This document shows positions 57,101-64,000 of a stretch of DNA of 64,000 nucleotides, piece by piece (position 1 is the first letter of the stretch; each line of letters opens with the position of its first letter). The notes beneath the pieces were generated by a model that was given only the letters and a program-made list of their open reading frames with translations, was not told the DNA's origin and ran no database searches. The DNA lies in NCBI GenBank assembly GCA_018257865.1, contig JAEUBA010000010.1:496001-560000 (forward strand), read 5' to 3'. Both the position numbers and the translations under genes were made by a program. Origin of the DNA: Stereocaulon alpinum (taxonomy: Eukaryota; Ascomycota; Lecanoromycetes; Lecanorales; Stereocaulaceae).

Positions 57101-59621
57101 AGCGAAAAGCGAGAACTAACGTAATTATTCTAGTACTTGCTAAATATACTACTAGTAGTCCGCTAGGTTCGCGCTATAAATTAAGATATTATTAAGATAG
57201 ATAATATACGAAATATTAATAAGCCCTATAAGAGCCCTATTAATATACGCTTAAAACGTCGCTAGGGCGTTAGCGAGCCTAAAAGGTATAACTAAGTATT
57301 TAAAGTAGCTATAGTAGGTGCGGAACGTAGTCTTCTACTTATTACCTTCTTTAATTTAGATCCTATAATAGGTATCCTTTAAGTCTAACTTAGTAAACTT
57401 TCTAGCTCCGTATAGGCGGTCTAATATCTTAGTAATTAGAGGTAATAGGTATCGATTTTTAATAGTTACTATATTTAACCCCTAATAATTAATATAAAGA
57501 CGCAGCCTACTATCCTTCTTTAGTATAAAGAGGATAGGTACTTTAGCTGAAGAAACTAAACGGCGTATCTAGCCTTTTATAAGCGTATTATTAAGATAGC
57601 GCCGCAGCTCCGCTAGCTTAGATTAAGATAGATTATAGAGAGGCCTATAAGGCGGCTCCTTACTATCCTTAATATTAATTATATAGTCGCCTTCCTTTAA
57701 TAAGGGTAAGGTTCCAGCTTTTTTATTTAAGAAGATATTAGAGAACTCTAGCAGTTCCTTTAGAATCTATTTTAGGCTTCCTCTATCTAAGTAATTAGTC
57801 GCTATAGCGGCGTATATAATTATATAAACTTTAGGCTCCTTCTTAAGGTAATAGCTGAAGATAGTAGGTTTATTAACCTAAAACTTTTTAGTATTAACCT
57901 TAAACCGCTACTGCTCTGCTAAAGGATTAAGTAAAATCTTTATTTACTTTAACCCTAGTATACTAATTACGACGTTAGGACCCTTAAGATTAATAGTATA
58001 GAAAAGTATACTATACTCCTTACCGCAGCCCCAGCTATTAATAAGTATATACTTAAATTAATAGGTACTATAGACGTATATACTAAAGCTACTTAGAGCT
58101 TCTAGTAGCGGTAAGTTAGTAGTAGAAGGTAGTAGATCCTATTAAACTATAAACTTCTAAGAGATTAAATTAAGCTACGATTTAGTATCTAGTAAAGTAA
58201 TAACCTACTATAGGCTAGTATTAAGTATTATCTAACCCTTAGTTAGGATAGAAGGACTTACCTCTACTTTTTAGGTTTCTTCCCCCGCTTCTAAGGCGGT
58301 TACGGGGGCTAATCGTTTTTTACTAATACTATACTAATACCGGTATAAGTTATAGGCTTATCGCGATTAGGATAATTTAGGCTTATATAGCCTAGCTTTC
58401 CGTAATAATAGTAGATAAGCTTAGTTACTAAATCTAAATTAGTCTTCCACTTTAGACTCTTTAAATAAGATTTATTTCGCGCTAACTATAAGCTATCGAC
58501 CCTTAGGCCTAGCCTATTAGGCTTAGAAATCCGTTATTCTAATAGGCGGCTCCCTTATAACTTAGAGGCCCTATAGTTAGATAATTTCCTATAAGTACTT
58601 AAGCCGCCGCCTCTATAATACTTACGCCCTATAGTATTCTCTTATATAATAGCTTAGGTAATAATATTATCCCTATTATTAGATACCTTACCTATACTTA
58701 AGATTTTATTCTTCAGCTCCGGTCTTAACTTAGCTAGGAAGAGGTTAGCTTTAAGCTTTAGGGCTATAGGCGGTAGGTTAGCTTCTAACTCCTCTAAGTA
58801 GGCCTTAAATACGGTAACTTTTTAGTTAGAACGTTACTTTACCTCCTTAAACCTTTCGTAGGCGAGGAGACGGCGGTTAATAGGATCTATAACTAAATTA
58901 TATAGGAATTACTTAAAGAATTTGAATATTATATTATCCTATCTATAGTCCTTTAGGTAGGTATTCTACTAGGAATTCGGGTTATCTTTTAAGGCGTCTA
59001 TATAGTAGACTATCTTAAATAGTTTAGTAGTAAAGTACTCTAGACTCTTAAGAAACTTCTTCTCTAAGTTAGCGAACTAGCGTAGGTATTTACCCTCGCT
59101 AATTCCTTTATAGGGTTATATATTCTTAGGCTGAAAGCTTTTCGGCACTAGGGGTCTTTAGAGTCTAATAGGTAGGTTTATAGGCGCGCTAAAGACGGGC
59201 GTTATAAAACGTAAAGGAATCCTTTAGCTAGTAATATTAACTAATTATACTAATATAGTAGTAGTAGGATATTATTCCTCCTCTTAAACTATCCCTATAG
59301 GTATTCTAATAGTACTCTACGACCTAGGGTATTAAATTATATCGTTTTTAGCTTCTAATACTAATAATTCGCGTAGTTACTTTAGGCGGCGATTCGTCGC
59401 TTAGGCTTCTTATAAGCGTTACTTAAGATTAGTATTATCTAAATTAGAGGTATCTAGCTAAGACTCTCCGTCGGTCCTATAGCTCTCCGTAGGATCGTTA
59501 TTATTATTAATATTATTAGGTTCTTCGGCGTTAGTAACGGTTATAGTAGTATAACTACGCGTCCGACCTGATATTATAGTAACTCCAGGCCTCTCCCTTA
59601 AAAAGGTAGAGAAATTAGAAC

Positions 59622-59870
59622 TATAAAGGCTAGCAACGCCGGCTCTAAGCTGGCGTACTAAGGTATAAGAGACGTAAAGTTACTAGATTTAGGTATTAAG
59701 TAATAGATATAATTATATTACTTAGTAGTAGAGTAGTAGCAGAACTAATTTCTAAAGATCCCTAAAATACGGGGGAGTCCTAGGTAGTAATACTATTACT
59801 AAGCCCCTAGACCCTAATTAATATCATTACGCTGGCGTGGCTATAACGCGTACACGCTTGAGGGTTAACA
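59622..59870 (-). repeat. 5' LTR of the gypsy element (249 bp)
   Basis: Same length as the left LTR. On the minus strand it opens TGTTAACCCTCAAGCG. I count 14 differences from the other LTR, every one a transition, and no indels. It keeps more CA/TG than the left copy at its outer end. Confidence 0.87.
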
Positions 59871-59875
59871 GATTC
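59871..59875. repeat. Gypsy target-site duplication, right copy
   Basis: GATTC directly after the right LTR, identical to 47,854-47,858. Removing the gypsy and one copy rejoins the copia sequence. Confidence 0.85.
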
Positions 59876-62800
59876 CCCGCTATCTATCCTAATAAGTTAG
59901 AGGCTGGTATTGTCCCAGCCGCTAGACACCTATTAAGATCCTTAGGAGATATCTATAAGATATCCGCTATAGGCTTAGCTGGAAGTCTATTATCTTCTTT
60001 ATCTTCTAATTCGATACTATCTACTACTAATCTAAACCCTATCTAGTATATAAATACTATTACTTAGGTATACTGCCGCTCTAAGTATAAGTACTTTCGA
60101 TACCTTCTTTAGGACCTAATCTAATTCGATAAGTTACCTCTTAACTACGTTAATACTAATTATATACCCCTAAAACGGTCCCTATCTCCTTATAACTCTA
60201 ATTCCGAAGCTAGTAAATTAACCTTAGAACCTCCTAGTAATACTAATATCTTTAGCCTTTAAGCTAAATATATACCGCCTTAGGCTTCCTTAGGTCCTCC
60301 TTTAGCGAAATAATAGCGTAAAGAGATAACTACCGCTTATCCCTAAAAGACCCTACTAACTTAAAGACCTCTAAAGCCTACGCTATAAACCTCTTCCTCT
60401 AATTTAACTCCTACTACTAGCGGAGCTTTAAAAATACCTATATTATAGTAGATATTATAGCAGCTGAAGGATCTTATAATAGTAGCGCGAATTTACTACT
60501 TGCTATAGCAGCTGAAGAATCCCGTAGTAGTAGTAGAAGCTTCCTACTTACCTTTATCTCTATCTTAGAGTCTAACTTTAGGTACTCCTAATAGGTGGAG
60601 GAGATAGATAATTAGCTTATTCTTAATAACTTAAAGCCTTTTACTACTAAAACCTAAGTAAAAGCTTATACTACGATTTATAACTAACTTAGGTTTAATA
60701 CCTAAAAGATTATAAAGAACCTCGCTATAGCGGATAAGATTCTAACTAAAGTCTCCTTAAATTTTAAGCTAAAAGGAACTAGTATTTATATTAAATTAGT
60801 ATAATACCTCTATTTAACCTCTCTAGAATCCTCTAAGGATATCGCCGAATATACCTAGAAGTTCTAAGAGGTTAATACCGAACTTAAGGAACTTAACGCT
60901 GAAGTAGCCCTACCGGAACTATACCTAATTCACCTCTATCTCTTAGGACTTAGTAAAGCTTATAATACCTTTAAAATAGCTTATATTTAAAGCTATACCC
61001 TATTCGGCGCTAATAAAGTTAACTTTAATAAAGTCTCCCTAGCGGCCGCTAACGAGGAATAATAAATCTAAGCGTAGTATAAGTACTCTAGACTAGTAAT
61101 ATTTATAGGTAGGAGGTCTATAAAAGACTATAACTCTACGAATAATAAGCCTTAGGAATACTACCCCTACTATAAGAAGCTTAAGCGAAAAGATACCTAT
61201 CTAATTATAAAGTATTAGCAGCTTTACCCCGAAATAAAGCCTAAGAAATTTAAGTCTAAAGATAAAAGGTCTAAGAAATAGAAGCTGGAATATAATAATA
61301 GCCCTACTAAAGAACTAATATTTAGGACTCTCGCCGCTAATAGCGACTTTAATATTTAAGGCGCTAGTATAAATAGGGTCCCTATAATTAATATTAGATA
61401 TATAGTAGTAACGACGCTAGAAGTTAATCTATTAGGCCTAACTATTATTAATATAGGGTATACGTAATACTTATTCTACTAGTGCTCCGACTTTATAACC
61501 TTTAAGCCCGCTATTAGTACTCTGATTACTAGAATCGGTAGGGTATAGCTTAAACCGACTAGGCGTAGAACGGTAAAGATCTTATACCTAGGGAAGAATA
61601 TACTATTATATAATATCCTCTATATACTTAAGTTAGGGGTAAACCTCCTCTTAGGCTCCTAGCTAATAGATATTAGAATCTATATCAAATTCGCTAAAGA
61701 TAACTATATAATCTTATACCCTAAGCTTAGTAATATAATCGCTAAATAATAATTCGGCCTCTATATATTAGAACTTCCCTAAGGATAACTTATATTAAAT
61801 ATATATAGTATACCTCCGGACGCTGTCCGCTAGCTCTAGTATACCCGTATAGGTTATATAGGTTAATAAAATATAGATCAGCTACCTAATATAACTACTA
61901 GAGTAGACTTCTTAAAGAAATTCTTAGACGAATTAACCTATAAATACTATATTTTAGGCTGCTATTAGTCTACCCTATATAAGGACTTTATTAAACTTAG
62001 AATACGCCTAATAGAATTTATTTATAGTAATATTATAGGGCCTATTAAGCCTATTAGCTTCGACGGTAGTAAATAGGTAGTTACCTTTAAAGATAACTTC
62101 ACCTGCTACTCCGAAGTCTACTATATAAAACATAAATCAGAGCTTAGGGATCTATTCTAACGGTTTTAGTATAAGTATAAGCGAGTAGGGCGCCTAATCC
62201 AACGCCTATATATAGATAATAGGGGCGAATATATTAAAGGAACCTTTTAAGAATACCTTAACCTTAAGGGAATTATCTATAAGCCTATAGTACCTAAGAA
62301 CTCGGAATAAAATAGGACTACTAAATATTTTAGGTAGGTTCTTATTAGATATACCTATCCTCTACTACTAAGCTCCGAACTTAATAAATCCTTTTAGCCT
62401 AAAATTATAAAAACGGCTAATTACCTTACCGTCCGGAGCTTAGTTATAAAGCTTAGAAAGACCCTATATAAGGCCTTCTATAAGCAGAAGCCCTATCTTA
62501 GGTACCTTTAAACCCTTAGCTCTAAAATATAGGCGCGAAACCGCCTCTAAAAGAAATTTATAGATAAAAGTAATACCTATTTCCTCTTAGGATATAAAGG
62601 GGATAGCTATATCTTTCGCCTATAGTTACCGAAACGGCGCGCTATTATCCGCGCTATTAACATCTATATTTAGGAGAAACGGCCCCGCTTCTATAGGGGT
62701 AAAGAGCCCCCAGCTAAACGCTAATAGACCTCTACTTTAGGGGAGGCGTATAATAGGAATTAGAATCCCGTTAACTTTAACATATCCTTAGTATAATTAT

Positions 62801-64000
62801 CTAACTAAGAATCCTTAGGAGAATTACCTCCTTTAGGGGGAGAATTACCTCCCTTACCTCCTATATCTTCTAGAGAAGTATCACCTTCTCTAAGCCTAAG
62901 TTTACTATTAATACTAGGCTCTCTAGCCCTATTACAGCTAGTATTACTAATAATAATAGGTACTATAGAAGAGTAAGAGATAACTTAAGTACTAGTAATA
63001 TACCCTAAGCTTAATATCCCTAATATATAGAACCTTTCGCTAGACCCTCTTTATAAGTACTTAGCGATCTCTCTACTAGCTTAGGCGAATTTAGCGGAAC
63101 CCTATAAACCTAAAACCTATACTAAAGTAATAGCTAATAATATATATAAAATATAGTAGGAGCTCGCTATAAATAACGAATTTAACTCCCTTATAGCTAA
63201 TAATACTTAGATACTAACGTCGCCCCTAAATAGCTAGAAAGTTCTTAGGGGTAGATAGGTCTATACCTTAAAATATAGCCCTAAGGGGGAAATTATATAC
63301 TATAAGGCACGCTAGGTCGTTTAAGGCTTTAAGTAATAAGAAGGCCTTAACTATAATAAAACTTTCGCCTTAGTAGTTAAACCTATAAGCTATAAGGCTA
63401 TATTTATAATTACCGCCGCTATAGATTAGGACTTAGAGTAGATAGACGTTAAAATAGTATTCCTCTATAGGGATATAGAAGAGGAGATCTTTATAGAATA
63501 GCCTAAAGGTTTCGTTTAAGGGGAGGCAAAAGTTTGCCGCCTAAATAAGGCCTTATACGGCCTGAAATAATCCCCCTAAGTATATTATAATACCTTCGCT
63601 AGCTTTATAAACGCTAAATTAGGCGTAGTCCTATTAGAAGCTAACTTAAGCGTATTTATTAACCCTAAAGATAGGACGCTAATTACCCTATATATAAATA
63701 ATTTACTAATTATAGGCCCTAGTAAGGAAGCTATTTAGAGGGTTAAAGATACCCTTAACTATTAGTTCTATATAACGGATCTTAGGCTATATAGCTATTA
63801 CCTAGGGATAATAGTTACCTAGAACCGCTAATAACGAACGCTATAACTAAGCTAAAAGGCCTATATTAAGAAAGTACTTTAGGACTTTAGCCTCTAAGAA
63901 TATAAAGAAACCGTAACCCCTATAGAGATAACTTGCTATTTAGAAAAAGCTCCTAACGGTTTCTAAGCTAATACCTAAGACTAACTGCTATATTAGAAGG
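59876..64000 (+). mobile_element. Ty1/copia element, main body, running off the window
   Basis: Gag occupies about 59,880-61,250 and ends with a CCHC-type knuckle near 61,160-61,230 (YPYYKKLKRKDTYL pattern). A protease-like region follows, then integrase about 61,950-62,340 (a DNRGEY core at about 62,213-62,230), then reverse transcriptase from about 63,330 with a VFLYRDIEEEIF-like block (63,452-63,487), LYGLK at 63,552-63,566 and YINNLLI near 63,690 (YVDDLLI expected). Integrase before RT identifies copia. The 5' LTR is on the other side of the gypsy insertion (from 47,218). The 3' LTR is outside the window. Stops are dense throughout except 59,876-60,046. Confidence 0.85.

Larger units (their letters stand above)
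47859..59870 (-). mobile_element. Complete Ty3/gypsy retrotransposon, minus strand, RIP-inactivated
   Basis: 12.0 kb including the nested LINE-A; about 6.6 kb without it, a normal gypsy size. Minus-strand order from the right: 5' LTR (59,622-59,870); gag with a CCHC-type knuckle near 58,375-58,425 (YYYGKLGYI pattern); reverse transcriptase about 56,900-57,750 with YLNNILIYS at 57,170-57,200 (YLDD expected; Asp-to-Asn is a C-to-T product); RNase H; integrase about 55,300-56,100 with a HPQT-like core; then about 1.2 kb of apparently non-coding 3' region split by LINE-A; polypurine tract; 3' LTR. RT before integrase identifies gypsy, not copia. Every domain is cut by amber and ochre codons, so it is dead. 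Confidence 0.87.
43090..64000. other. AT-rich, RIP-mutated transposon isochore
   Basis: From about 43,090 to the end the sequence is dominated by TA steps. CA and TG dinucleotides are almost absent over long stretches, while CG persists (GCGC, CGCGGTCGCC and similar). That is the pattern of classical RIP, C-to-T within CpA on either strand, rather than of CpG methylation decay. Stop codons TAG/TAA fill every frame; only one frame over 60 codons remains (59,837-60,046). Reading former glutamines as amber stops reveals LINE, gypsy and copia proteins. Confidence 0.93.

Overview
The window reads as nuclear DNA of a filamentous ascomycete (Pezizomycotina). The grounds are 45-110 nt introns with GT..AG ends and CTNAC-type branch points, a White Collar-2 gene, a single-chain fungal urease, a HET-domain relic, and a large AT-rich block with the C-to-T signature of repeat-induced point mutation (RIP). 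The order is not certain; gene content and the isochore layout would fit Leotiomycetes or Dothideomycetes.

Bases 1-43,090 are a gene-rich, compositionally ordinary compartment with 14 supported protein genes, one conserved-looking unknown gene and one pseudogene. From left to right: a Cps1/GT2-type membrane glycosyltransferase; an amidase-signature hydrolase (-) divergent from a mitochondrial D-lactate dehydrogenase (+); the ribosome-biogenesis helicase ROK1 (-); ATP synthase subunit g (-) divergent from a Rab4-like GTPase (+); a Maf-type nucleotide pyrophosphatase (+) converging on a secreted exo-beta-1,3-glucanase (-); RAD50 (-) divergent from White Collar-2 (+); an FRG1-family protein (-) divergent from a 2-oxoglutarate/Fe(II) dioxygenase-like protein (+); an acidic unknown protein (-); an Artemis/SNM1-type metallo-beta-lactamase nuclease (+) converging on urease (-); and an HMG-box protein (-). 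These are mostly housekeeping genes with no evident pathway cluster. Two double-strand-break repair genes (RAD50 and the SNM1/Artemis-like nuclease) lie about 8 kb apart. A decayed HET-domain gene sits at the edge.

Bases ~43,090-64,000 are an AT-rich isochore made almost wholly of retrotransposons converted to TpA-rich sequence, with CpA/TpG nearly gone and CpG kept. The junctions can be resolved into a nested stack. A minus-strand LINE (LINE-B) was hit by a 1.19-kb element with a LINE-like 3' tail (15-bp target duplication) and by a Ty1/copia element starting at 47,218. The copia was hit by a complete Ty3/gypsy element on the minus strand (47,859-59,870, 249-bp LTRs, 5-bp GATTC duplication). 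The gypsy was in turn hit by a near-complete LINE (LINE-A, 48,400-53,820, duplication GTATTATTAG). No element keeps an intact reading frame.

Exon structures were built by hand from reading frame, splice signals and recalled family conservation; each closes to an open frame. The most unusual is RAD50, whose start codon appears to be split and completed by a 2-nt exon.
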